A stretch of DNA of 64,000 nt from Ailurus styani (Eukaryota > Chordata > Mammalia > Carnivora > Ailuridae). Location: the NCBI GenBank assembly GCA_002007465.1, contig LNAC01000748.1:100334-164333 (forward strand), written 5' to 3'. Below, piece after piece: positions 25,290-35,505 of this stretch (position 1 is the first letter of the stretch; each line of letters begins with the position of its first letter). The notes under the pieces are model-generated. The model worked only from the letters and a program-made list of their open reading frames with translations. It was not told where the DNA came from and did no database searches. Position numbers and translations under genes: made by a program.

Positions 25290-25993
25290 ATGAGCAACCT
25301 TGTGGTTACCCAATACCTGAGTTGGATTAGTACAACTATATTTGGAATAAGTTATCTTCATAAGAGAAAGATACTCACCAAACTTTGTACCTCTTTATTA
25401 ATGATGGGATGCAAAGCACAGAACTTGTATTTCATATTTCAAAGGGGATATCCTATCATGCCCCAGAATGCTATACCACACATCAGAAACTTGATTAAAC
25501 TGCCATACTCTAACATTTTTATGGAGCTTATCTCCCACTTTCCAATACACATATATCATATCAAGGTATCTAGGTACCTGCTATTTCCTGCTGTCCTATC
25601 AGCATTTATAATCAACGTAGAGGATAAGTGGTGAAGTGCCCTGCATTAATCATGACACAGAGGCATAAAAGGGATATAGTTTTGAGTAAGGCAGTGAAAG
25701 TATATTGTTATCTCTGCTAGGTGAAATAAAAATTGTTTTGGTATTCTCTGCTTATAGTAAAAGGAGGAAATGTTTTCTGGATCAATAATAGCTATATACC
25801 AGGTTCTCACAGTCAAATTGATTTGCTCCAAGAAATTGTCTGTATCTAGGATAGTGTCTGCCATTAGAATCCCCATTTGATTGATTTTACAATGGCCCAC
25901 TCTTGTTCTCCAAGGCATATATCTCCCTTCTACACAGGCCAACAGTGATTTCAAAGGGGGTGTGATCGGAATCTTTGCTCCAGCATCTTTCAA
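25290..25993 (-). pseudogene. ERV-L-type pol: reverse transcriptase remnant
   Basis: The minus-strand open stretch at 25993-25646 contains FLEQINLTVRTWYIAI, then KQFLFHLAE and LTQNYIPFMPLCHD, which correspond in order to the retroviral RT segment around the first catalytic aspartate and the region after it. The next segment (25640-25290) contains GKWEISSIKM and a thumb-like continuation. Several conserved positions are lost and the frame shifts between the two parts. It is a fossil with no coding capacity. Confidence 0.72.
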
Positions 25994-26188
25994 GCACTAA
26001 TCTTCTTTGAAACTTCCCCTTGGGTGATACCTTCCCTTTGATTAATTTCTTTAGTTGGAGGAGGTATAGTTCCATAGGCTTCCACTTGGGTCTTCCTGCT
26101 ATAATAACCCTGAATCCTCAGGTCAGAGACACAATGTCTATTTCAAATACTCAGCCCGGGCACTAGCATAATAGCTACAGATGACTTC

Positions 26189-26204
26189 AAGAATGCAGTA
26201 AGGA
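26189..26204 (+). repeat. Target-site duplication, left copy (L1 insertion)
   Basis: AAGAATGCAGTAAGGA is repeated exactly at 32974-32989 and flanks the full-length young L1. The leading As are ambiguous with the poly-A tail. The minus-strand nick context is TTCTT/GA, a variant of the L1 endonuclease preference. Confidence 0.95.
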
Positions 26205-27813
26205 GAGAGGAGCGGCAAGATGGCAGAGGAGTAGGAGACCAATTATCATCAGGTCCCAGAAATTCACCCAGATAGCTATCAAACTATTCTGAACACCTAC
26301 AAATTCTACCTGAGATTGAAGAGAATAGCAGCAACTCTAGGAACAGAAAATTGACCACTTTCTGGAAGGTAGGACGTGCGGAGAAATGAATCTGAGGAAA
26401 CGGGAAGATAGACCCCAGGGGGAGGGGCCAGCTGCCGGCAAGGGGGTGAGCAGCGGAGCACAGACTCAGAACTGTTAGAAGTCGGCTCCACTGAGGGATG
26501 TCGCCCCAGAGACCAAGCGGGGGGTGAAACCCCTGCAGGGACAGTGTAGTCTCAGAACCCATGGGGACACAAAAAGACCAGGGGTGTCTGAGTGTGACTG
26601 AGCTCCCAGGTCTCAGAGAGAAGCTGGCGGGAGAGACGGAGCTGAGCTGAGGTGTCTCTCAGCTCGGGGTTACCTTGGGCTGTGATCTGAAGCACAGCCG
26701 GGCCACTGCTCTGTGAGCGGGGACCCCACGGGCGGCAGACCCGGAGAGACCCCTCCTTCCTCCTCCGGGAGGAGCGATGCGGGAGCGGCTGCAGGAATCT
26801 GCCGGGTTCGGTGATTCTAAACGGGGCCGCGCCAGAGACAGAGACACTCGGTCACAGGCCGGGTGAGCTCGGAGAGCACCCGGAGACCAGGAGACAGGAG
26901 GGACTGCTTTTCTCTGAGGCACGCTGAGGACAGAGGCCCCAGGCTCTCGGCTCCTCCGGGTCAGAGACTGGGAGCCGCCATTTTCAGTCCCGTCCTCCAA
27001 AGAGGTACGGAAAGCATTCAGGGAACAAAAGGTCCTGAGAGTGAACCCGAGCTGATTACTTAGCCTGGCCCCTGGCGAGGGCGGTGGGAGTCCGCCTCAG
27101 GCAGAGACACTTGAGAATCACAGCAACAGGCCCCTCCCCCAGAAGACCAAGGGGGAAAAAAAAACCAAACACCATCCAGTCAAAGTCAAGTTCAAGATTG
27201 GTGGACATTGTGGAACTCCAGAACTACGGAAAAGCAACGGAGACAATTCATGGCTTTTTCCCCATGATTCTTCAATCGTTCAAAGTTAAATTCATTGAAT
27301 TTTTTTTCTTTGAATTTTTTTCTTACTTTTTTCTTTTAAAAATTTTCCCTTTTNCTATTTTAACGTTCTTAACTCTTATATCGTATCAACACTTTTTATT
27401 CTCTTTTTTTAAAATTTTTATTGTTAAAATCATATTTTATCCCTTCATTGTTTTGAACCTTTTTTTTTTGGATAATTATAGGGTCTGTTCAATTCACCAA
27501 TCTAATAGATATAGATAGATAGATAGAGATAGAGATAGATATAGAGATAGAGTCATAGGCAGACATATATAAAGAAACAGAAATAGATAATATAGATATA
27601 GGATTTTATTCATTTTTGTTTGTTTTGTTTTTGTATGATTTTGTGTTTTTGGGTTTTTTTGTTTGTTTGGTTTTGGTTTTTGGTTTTTTTTTCCCAACTT
27701 ACTTTTCTCCCCAGTTCCAGGTCTCTTCTGAGTAGGTTTGTGTATATTTCTCTGGGGTTATTGCTACCCTTTAGTATTTAGTTCTCTCATCCATCTATTC
27801 CTATCTGCATAAA
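26205..27813 (+). promoter_or_regulatory. L1 5'UTR / internal promoter
   Basis: The first 20 bp contain CAAGATGGC (26216-26224), matching the YY1 site found at the start of L1 promoters, where it positions transcription initiation. CpG-rich sequence at about 26690-27060 would be the methylation-controlled part. From about 27290 it becomes T-rich with a GATA/GAGATA tandem array (27505-27553) and a long pyrimidine tract ending in TTTTCTCCCCAG (to 27714), a good splice-acceptor sequence. A single N lies at 27354. Promoter function is inferred from L1 biology. Confidence 0.8.
27505..27553 (+). repeat. (GATA/GAGATA)n simple repeat in the L1 5'UTR
   Basis: Short tandem array of ATAGAT and AGAGAT units. 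The corresponding stretch is missing in the second full-length L1. Confidence 0.9.
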
Positions 27814-28731
27814 ATGACAAGGCGGAAAAAATCAACACAAAAAAAAGAACAAGAGCCAGTAATGACGGCTAGGGACCTAATCAATGCGGACATTAGTAAT
27901 ATGACAGAACCAGAGTTCAGAATGACGATTCTTAAGGTGCTGGCTGGGCTTGAAAAAAAAATGGAAGAAAATAGAGAAGCTGTCTCTAAAGAAATAAAAG
28001 ACCTTTCTGGAGAAATAAAAGAACTAAAATCTAACCAAGCTGAAATCAAAAAAGCTATTAATGAGGTGCAATTGAAAATGGAGGCTCTTACTGCTAGGAT
28101 AAATGAAGCCGAAGATAGAATTAGTGATTTAGAAGACAAAATGTCAGAGAAAAAAGAAGAGGATGAAAAGAGAGACAAACAACTACTGGACCATGAGGAG
28201 AGAATTCGAGAGATAAGTGATGCCATAAGACGAAACAATATTAGAATAATTGGGATCCCAGAAGAGGACGAGATTGAGAGAGGGCCAGAAGGTATATTGG
28301 AGCAGATCTTAATACAGAATTTCCCTAATCTGGCAAAGGGAACAAGCATCAAAATCCAGGAGGCACAGAGAAGCCCCCCCAAAATTAATAAAAATAGGTC
28401 CACACCCCGTCATCTAATAGTAAAACTTACAAGTCTTAGTGACAAAGAGAAAATCCTGAAAGCAGCTCGGGACAAGAGGTCTATAACATACAATGGTAGA
28501 AATATTAGATTGTCAGCAGACCTATCCACAGAGACCTGGCAGGCCAGAAAGAGCTGGCATGATGTATTCAGAGCACTAAATGAGAAAAATCTGCAGCCAA
28601 GAATACTATATCCAGCTAGGCTCTCACTGAAAATAGAAGGAGAGATAAAAATCTTCCAGGACAAACAAAAACTCAAGGAATTTGCAAACACCAAGCCAGC
28701 CCTACAGGAAATATTGAAAGGGGTCCTCTAA
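27814..28731 (+). CDS. L1ORF1: L1 ORF1p, RNA-binding chaperone (intact)
   Basis: Intact 305-residue protein starting ATGACAAGGCGG. ORF1p trimerises, coats L1 RNA in cytoplasmic particles and acts as a nucleic-acid chaperone during target-primed reverse transcription. Residues about 40-135 are Lys/Glu-rich with heptad leucines and isoleucines (coiled coil; for example IKELKSNQAEIKKAINEVQL). An RRM-like domain begins near residue 140 (RRNNIRIIGIPEEDE). The C-terminal domain contains RHLIVKLTSLSDKEKILKAA and LSADLSTETWQARKSW. The length is slightly below that of human ORF1p. The C-terminus LQEILKGVL is followed by TAA. No internal stop or shift is present, unlike the older copy at 45909-46825. 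The open frame of about 200 codons on the opposite strand is a shadow of this conserved composition. Confidence 0.96.
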   Translation: MTRRKKSTQKKEQEPVMTARDLINADISNMTEPEFRMTILKVLAGLEKKMEENREAVSKEIKDLSGEIKELKSNQAEIKKAINEVQLKMEALTARINEAEDRISDLEDKMSEKKEEDEKRDKQLLDHEERIREISDAIRRNNIRIIGIPEEDEIERGPEGILEQILIQNFPNLAKGTSIKIQEAQRSPPKINKNRSTPRHLIVKLTSLSDKEKILKAARDKRSITYNGRNIRLSADLSTETWQARKSWHDVFRALNEKNLQPRILYPARLSLKIEGEIKIFQDKQKLKEFANTKPALQEILKGVL

Positions 28732-28809
28732 GCAAAGAGACCTTAAAGAAACATAGACCAGAAAGGAAGAAACACAATATACAGTAACAGTCACCTTACA
28801 GGCAATACA

Positions 28810-31800
28810 ATGGCTCTAAATGTATATCTCTCAATAGTTACTCTGAATGTAAATGGACTAAATGCCCCAACTAAAAGACACAGGGTATCAGAATGGATAA
28901 AAAAACAAGACCCATCGATATGCTGTCTACAAGAAACTCATCTTACACGCAAAGACACCTCCAGATTTAAAGTGAGGGGATGGAAAACAATTTACCATGC
29001 CAATGGACAGCAAAAGAAAGCTGGAGTGGCAATCCTTATATCAGATAAACTAGACTTTAAGGCAAAGAATATCATAAGAGATGAAGAAGGACACTATATC
29101 ATACTAAAAGGATCTGTCCAACAAGAAGATCTAACAATCATAAATATCTATGCCCCTAACATGGGAGCAGCCAATTATATAAACCAATTAATAACAAAAT
29201 CAAAGAAACACATTGACAAGAATACAATATTAGTAGGGGACTTGAACACCCCCCTTACTGAAATGGACAGATCATCAAAGCAAAAGATCAACAAGGAAAT
29301 AAAGGCTTTAAATGACACCCTGGACCAGTTGGACATCACAGATATATTCAGAACATTCCATCCCAAAACAACAGAATACACATTCTTCTCCAGTGCACAT
29401 GGAACATTCTCCAGAATAGACCATATTCTGGGTCACAAATCAGGTCTCAACAGGTACCAAAAGATTGGGATCATTCCCTGCATATTTTCAGACCATAATG
29501 CTCTGAAACTAGAACTCAACCACAAAAGGAAAGTTGGAAAGACCTCAAATACATGGAGGCTGAAGAACACCCTACTCAAGAATGAATGGGTCAACCAGGA
29601 AATTAAAGAAGAATTAAAAAAATTCATGGAAACAAATGAAAATGAAAACACAACTGTTCAAAATCTTTGGGACACAGCAAAAGCAGTCCTAAGAGGAAAG
29701 TATATAGCAATACAAGCCTTTCTCAAGAAACAAGAAAGGTCTCAAGTACACAACCTAACTCTACACCTACAAAAGCTAGAGAAAGAACAGCAAAGAAAGG
29801 CTACACCCAGCAGGAGAAGAGAAATCATAAAGATCAGAGCAGAAATCAATGAAATAGAAACCAAAAGAACAGTGGAACAAATCAATGAAACTAGGAGCTG
29901 GTTCTTTGAAAGAATTAATAAGATTGATAAACCCCTGGCCAGACTTATCCAAAAGAAAAGAGAAAGGACTCAAATTAATAAAATCATGAATGAAAGAGGA
30001 GAGATCACAACCAACACCAAAGAAATACAAACAATTCTAAGAACATATTATGAGCAACTCTACACCAGCAAATTTGACAATCTGGAAGAAATGGATGCAT
30101 TCTTAGAGAAATATAAACTACCAAAACTGAACCAGGAAGAAACTGAAGACCTGAATAGACCCATCACCAGTAAGGAGATTGAAGCAGTCATCAAAAATCT
30201 CCCAACGAACAAGAGCCCAGGGCCAGACGGCTTCCCAGGGGAATTCTACCAAACATTTAAAGAAGAATTAATACCTATTCTCCTGAAACTGTTCCAAAAA
30301 ATAGAATTGGAAGGAAAACTTCCAAACTCCTTTTATGAGGCCAGCATTACCTTGATCCCCAAACCAGGCAAAGACCCCATCAAGAAGGAGAATTACAGAC
30401 CAATATCTTTGATGAATACGGATGCAAAAATCCTCAACAAAATACTAGCCAATAGGATCCAGCAGCACATAAAAAGGATTATTCACCACGACCAAGTGGG
30501 ATTTATTCCTGGGATGCAAGGTTGGTTTAACATTCGCAAATCAATCAATGTGATACAAGACATTAATAAAAGAAAGAACAAGAACCATATGATCCTCTCA
30601 ATAGATGCTGAAAAAGCATTTGACAAAGTACAGCACCCTTTCTTAATCAAAACTCTTCATAGTGTAGGCATAGAGGGTACATACCTCAATATCATCAAAG
30701 CCATCTACGAAAAACCCACAGCGAATATCATTCTCAATGGAGAAAAACTGAGAGCTTTTCCCCTAAAGTCAGGAACACGGCAAGGCTGTCCACTATCACC
30801 ACTGCTATTCAACATAGTACTAGAAGTCCTAGCCTCAGCAATCAGACAACAAAAAGAAATAAAAGGCATCCAAATCGGCAAGGAAGAGGTCAAACTCTCA
30901 CTCTTTGCAGATGATATGATACTTTATGTGGAAAACCCAAAGGACTCCACTCCAAAACTGCTAGCACTCATACAGGAATTCAGTCAAGTGTCAGGATATA
31001 AAATCAATGCACAGAAATCAGTTGCATTTCTATATACCAACAACAAAACAGAAGAAAGAGAAATTAAAGAGTCAATCCCATTTACAATTGCACCCAAAAC
31101 CATAAGATACCTAGGAATAAACCTAACCAAAGAGGCAAAGAATCTGTATTCAGAAAACTATAAAGTACTCATGAAAGAAATTGAGGAAGACACAAAGAAG
31201 TGGAAAAACATTCCATGCTCATGGATGGGTAGAATAAATATTGTGAAAATGTCTATGCTACCTAGAGCAATCTACACATTTAATGCAATCCCCATCAAAA
31301 TACCAGCAATTTACTTCAAAGAAATGGAACAAATAATCCTAAAATTTATATGGAACCAGAAAAGACCCCGAATAGCCAAAGGAATGTTGAAAAAAAAAAG
31401 CAAAGTTGGCGGCATCACAATTCCAGATTTCAAGCTCTATTACAAAGCTGTCATCATCAAGACAGTATGGTACTGGCACAAAAACAGACACATAGACCAG
31501 TGGAACAGAATAGAGAACCCAAAAATGGACCCTCAACTCTATGGTCAACTAATCTTCGACAAAGCAGGAAAGAATGTCCAGTGGGAAAAAGACAGTCTCT
31601 TCAACAAATGGTGTTGGGAAAACTGGTCAGCCACATGCAGAAAAATGAAACTGGATCATTTCCTGACACCACACACAAAAATAGACTCAAAATGGATAAA
31701 AGACCTCAATGTGAGAAAGGAATCCATCAAAATCCTCGAGGAGAACACAGGCAGCAACCTCTTCGACCTCAACCGCAGCAACTTCTTCCTAGGAACATCA

Positions 31801-32696
31801 CCAAAGGCAAGGGAAGCAAGGGCAAAAATGAACTATTGGGACTTCATCAAGATTAAAAGCTTTTGCACAGCAAAGGAAACAGTCAACAAAACCAAAAGAC
31901 AACTGACAGAGTGGGAGAAGATATTTGCAAACGACATTGGAGATAAAGGGCTAGTATCCAAAATCTATAAAGAGCTTCTCAAACTCAACACCCATAAAAC
32001 AAATAACCCAGTCAAGAAATGGGCAGAAGACATGAACAGACATTTCTCCAAAGATGACATCCAAATGGCCGNNNNNNNNNNNNNNNNNNNNNNNNNNNNN
32101 NNNNNNNNNNNNNNNNNNNNNNNNNNNNNNNNNNNNNNNNNNNNNNNNNNNNNNNNNNNNNNNNNNNNNNNNNNNNNNNNNNNNNNNNNNNNNNNNNNNN
32201 NNNNNNNNNNNNNNNNNNNNNNNNNNNNNNNNNNNNNNNNNNNNNNNNNNNNNNNNNNNNNNNNNNNNNNNNNNNNNNNNNNNNNNNNNNNNNNNNNNNN
32301 NNNNNNNNNNNNNNNNNNNNNNNNNNNNNNNNNNNNNNNNNNNNNNNNNNNNNNNNNNNNNNNNNNNNNNNNNNNNNNNNNNNNNNNNNNNNNNNNNNNN
32401 NNNNNNNNNNNNNNNNNNNNNNNNNNNNNNNNNNNNNNNNNNNNNNNNNNNNNNNNNNNNNNNNNNNNNNNNNNNNNNNNNNNNNNNNNNNNNNNNNNNN
32501 NNNNNNNNNNNNNNNNNNNNNNNNNNNNNNNNNNNNNNNNNNNNNNNNNNNNNNNNNNNNNNNNNNNNNNNNNNNNNNNNNNNNNNNNNNNNNNNNNNNN
32601 NNNNNNNNNNNNNNNNNNNNNNNNNNNNNNNNNNNNNNNNNNNNNGAAATAAGTCAATCAGAGAAAGACAATTATCATATGATCTCTCTGATATGA
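28810..32696 (+). CDS. L1ORF2: L1 ORF2p, endonuclease / reverse transcriptase (open up to assembly gap)
   Basis: Begins ATGGCTCTAAATG, 78 bp after ORF1. The N-terminal apurinic-type endonuclease keeps its catalytic set: N13 (TLNVNG), E42 (CLQETHL), D144 and N146 (VGDLN), D204 (SRIDH) and D228/H229 (SDHNAL). The reverse transcriptase keeps FADD at residues 699-702 ([11 protein letters not shown]), and the earlier RT blocks NYRPISLMN and SIDAEKAFD are visible. The frame is open from 28810 to 32071 (1087 codons), then enters 574 N. After the gap, the native C-terminus ([16 protein letters not shown], stop TGA 32694-32696) is in a different frame from the incoming one, which most likely reflects a wrongly sized gap. 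The C-terminal cysteine motif lies inside the gap. ORF2p nicks target DNA and primes cDNA synthesis on L1 RNA in the nucleus. Competence cannot be decided without the gap sequence. Confidence 0.93.
32072..32645. other. Assembly gap (574 N) inside L1 ORF2
   Basis: Run of N replacing the ORF2 C-terminal region. For ORF2 to continue in frame, the true missing length must be 2 modulo 3, whereas 574 is 1 modulo 3. Comparison with the partial copy at 255-700 suggests roughly 0.5 kb is missing. Confidence 0.98.
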
Positions 32697-32973
32697 GGAA
32701 CTGGAGGGGCAGGGTTGGGGGTCGTGGGGGGTAGGGAGGGAAAAATAATGAAACAAGATGGGATGGGGAAGGAGACAAACCATAAGAGACTCCTAATCTC
32801 ACAATACAAACTGAGGGTTACTGGGGGTTGGGAAGGTAGGGATAGGGTGGATGGGTTATGGACATTGGGGAGGGTTTGTGCTTTGGTGAATGCTGTGAAA
32901 GATGTAAGCCTGATGATTCACAGACCTGTACCCCTTGGGCAAAGAATAAAAATAAAAATAAAATTTAAAAAAA

Positions 32974-32989
32974 AAGAATGCAGTAAGGA
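32974..32989 (+). repeat. Target-site duplication, right copy (L1 insertion)
   Basis: Exact match of 26189-26204 directly after the L1 A-rich tail. Confidence 0.95.
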
Positions 32990-34140
32990 ACTCAGTAGGA
33001 CATACTATCTGGTAAACTTCATAAGTTCCTGTCTGTCTGGCAAACCACAGGGACATTACTGGCCCCCAGGCATCCCCATTAGCCTAGAGCCAGAATTCAA
33101 TGACAGGATAGTTAACTTCCTAATGGCCAGAGGCCCCTTTTTAGAATGGCCAAAGGGAATCTGAATACTCTGCACCCACGGTGCTGTTGTAGCATCTTTC
33201 TTCAAAGGTAGCATATTCCTCATTTTGTGTCTCTGAACTGCCCCTGGGAACTGGTAAGGGGCCATGACTCCCTAATAGTGATGCAAGCCTTCAGTATCAG
33301 TCAGGTGGCCTCTCACCATCAGGCCAAAAGATTTTGTTGGCTTGTTTCTTTGTTGGGTTTGTTAGTTGGGGGTTTTTTGTTTGTTTTGTTGGTAATGTGA
33401 ATCAAGAAGGACCTTGGTGGGGTGCCTAGAACTATTTTAGCTTTAGAGACTTCGGGATCACAGTTCCTCTGCAAATATTTTGGGATAAAATTTATCAATA
33501 TGGGAACACCTATTTGAGATTTTAGATTCTTGAATAGCTGGGGATGAGGATGATTCTGCCTCCTTGTTTAGTTCACAAAAGTGTAGGTAGAAATCAAGTA
33601 AAGATGCCAGAAATTCTTAGCTATATTTAAAAGAAGCATACAAACACAAGGAGATAGGACTATTCAAGTAGATCTATTAACTTGCTCATCTGCCTTCTAA
33701 CTATGTCCCCAGGATGGCCCAGAGAAATACATCAGTGACAGGGATGCCAGCATCTTTAAATGTACCATTGTAGTTGCTGTTGTGGGCTTGGGGGAAGTGG
33801 TAGATTACTGCTTCTGAGGTGGGCTCAGTCATTTCAATGAAGAATATGGGACCACCAAGGGAGATGCCCAGTAGCAGAACTTAAGCACCAAAGGCAAGGT
33901 ACTGTGACTCCTGGTGACTCCTACAAAGTCAGCCGGGCCTGAGGGTATTCAGAGACACTTATCTACCCCCTTCTTTGGCAAGGGATCATCTACCATGAGG
34001 TCCCTCTGTGCTTCATAAATTTCCAGGGAAATAATGCCACCTGTAATTTATTTCCATGTCAAAATGAAAATGACCTCAACCTCTGGTCTATCTTTTCCAT
34101 TGATAAACATTGTACAATACAAGGCTGAAGTTTTCTTAGA
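32990..34140 (-). mobile_element. Probable continuation of the ERV-L-type element beyond the L1
   Basis: Removing the L1 and one duplication joins this segment directly to 26188. In minus orientation it would lie upstream of pol. Minus-strand open pieces exist (33056-33265, and an unstarted stretch near 33720-33850), but I could not match them to gag with confidence. Simple GTTT/TTTG-rich sequence lies at 33333-33392. The assignment rests on position. Confidence 0.35.
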
Positions 34141-34142
34141 GC

Positions 34143-34292
34143 AGAGCTTTGCAAACTTTTATGTGCATTTGAATCACGTGGGATCTCATAAAAATGCAGG
34201 TTCTGACTCAGCAGGTCTGAGGTGAGGCCTGAAATGCTGTGTGTCCCATTATCCCCCAGGTGATGCTGCTGCATGGTCCATGGCTCCATGGT
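34143..34292 (+). repeat. MER5A-type hAT transposon fossil
   Basis: GAGCTTTGCAAACTTTTATGTG, TGAATCACGTGGGATCTCAT, CTGACTCAGCAGGTCTGAGG and CAGGTGATGCTGCTGCATGG follow the MER5A order. The terminal part is partly eroded. Confidence 0.82.
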
Positions 34293-35109
34293 TGGGCGAG
34301 GGCTAAGTGGTAGGTCCTGCGTCCCTTTCCCACTCCTACTGAGCTACTCTGCTGTAACTAGAGCTGCTTCCCCTTTTTATAGAAGTCTTATATTAAATTT
34401 TGTTTGAAACAGAAACAGTTCTAATTTAAAACAGATCTAATTTTTAAAAACACCTGGTCTAAATATTCATAACAGAATTTTGATAAAAACAAAAACAGAT
34501 GATCAAGTAATTCCAGTTCCCATTGTTAAGTGAAGGGTAAAGAGTTTAACTTTGGGAATTCCTTACAGCTATAATTTTTTCTTATTCAAGAAATAATTTT
34601 TGCAAGGGCTATTCTGTGCAAAACACTATGAAGGCTGAGCCTATCTAGTGCCCGCTTTTGAAAAGTGAAATTCTCCATCTTTGACACTCCTGACCCAGGA
34701 ATCATGTCCCTCTGAAACTGCAGTTACTTTTGTACACCTCAACCTTCTTTCCCTGGGCTGGGGTTGGGTTTTGGCAGTTCATACGTGTGCACTTATGTTG
34801 ACTTGGTTTTTTACTTCAGTCTCCTGCTATAGGGGGAGACCATCACTGCTCAAGGCCTGGAGGGCCAACAAACATTTCAGATGGCATTTGCAAAGACCCC
34901 TTTGGAGGAGGGAACACATTTCTGTAGGTGAAATTGAGAGAATCTGAGTGAAGGCAGGAGAAAACAGCTTTCAAATAGACCTATCACCTATGCATCTGCT
35001 GTGCTTCTAAATTCTGATAAATGCCAATGACTTTCAGTTCCAGAGAGGCAGAATATTTATTGCTGGTTCATCTTCTGTTGGTCACAATTCCTAACACATT
35101 AATGTTGTG
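34293..35109. other. No gene seen; unique sequence
   Basis: AT-rich non-coding sequence. No family is recognised and no exon seen. Confidence 0.45.
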
Positions 35110-35293
35110 CTTCTCACCTATTAAAATTCTTTTCAAGTCACATTCAAGGCTCCATTTAAATGTCACCTTCTCTGTGATGTCATTTTTGACAATCTTGTTC
35201 TTGTCAGAAATAATTGATCTTTACACTGCCCTCTTATGTTGCTATGCAGAAATTCCCAATAGATTTCAGGTATTTATAACAGGTATCTATTTT
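35110..35293 (+). repeat. L2 LINE 3' fragment
   Basis: CATTCAAGGCTCCATTTAAA, TGTCACCTTCTCTGTGATGT and ATTGATCTTTACACTGCCCT resemble the L2 region that precedes its 3' end. It is strongly diverged and is interrupted on the right by a SINE. Confidence 0.6.
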
Positions 35294-35505
35294 TGAAGTA
35301 TTTTTTGAAAATTTTTATTTATTTATTTGAGAGAGAGACAGAGATAGCAACAGAGAGCACAATCAGGGAGGAGAGGGAGAAGCAGGCTCCCCCCTGAGCA
35401 GGGAGCCTGACTTGGGGCTTTAATTCCAGAACCCTAGGATCATGACCTGAGCCCAAGGCAGACGCTTAACTGACTGAGCCACACAGGTGCTCTGAAATAA
35501 TTTTT
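35294..35505 (-). mobile_element. Older carnivore tRNA-derived SINE
   Basis: Minus-strand SINE with TTATTTATTTGAGAGAGAGA at the left, AGAAGCAGGCTCCCCCCTGA, CATGACCTGAGCCCAAGGCA, and the head TTAACTGACTGAGCCACACA. The head variant differs from the GGGTTAAAGCC type, indicating an older subfamily. The flanks TGAAGTATTTTTT (35294-35306) and TGAAATAATTTTT (35493-35505) look like an imperfect duplication. Confidence 0.92.

Larger units (their letters stand above)
23400..26188 (-). mobile_element. Decayed ERV-L-type endogenous retrovirus internal region (pol)
   Basis: Reading the minus strand from right to left, fragments of a retroviral pol gene appear in the expected order. Reverse transcriptase is at about 25990-25290, a decayed RNase H region at about 25280-24900, and integrase at about 24560-23990. 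The similarity is to ERV-L elements. All frames are interrupted by stops and shifts, so nothing is functional. The block is cut at its right edge by the full-length young L1. No LTR was identified with confidence. Confidence 0.75.
26205..32973 (+). mobile_element. Full-length young LINE-1
   Basis: Complete element: 5'UTR 26205-27813, ORF1 27814-28731, a 78-bp inter-ORF spacer, ORF2 from 28810, the 3'UTR after about 32696, and an A-rich tail to 32973. Exact 16-bp target-site duplications bound it. ORF1 is intact and ORF2 is open until an assembly gap (32072-32645). The exact duplications, intact frames and surviving CpGs in the 5'UTR indicate recent insertion. It sits inside older ERV-L-type sequence. 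Confidence 0.96.

Noticed and set aside
27801..28403. 200-codon minus-strand open frame opposite L1 ORF1
   Set aside because: It is a compositional shadow of the intact ORF1 on the plus strand and recurs opposite the second L1 (45886-46503). It shows no independent domain.
31350..31856. 168-codon plus-strand frame overlapping L1 ORF2, repeated at 49454-49960
   Set aside because: It is an out-of-frame overlap of ORF2. The repetition reflects the near-identical L1 tract, not selection for a second protein.
31951..32802. Long open frames spanning the N gap on both strands
   Set aside because: They are open only because N codons are not stops.
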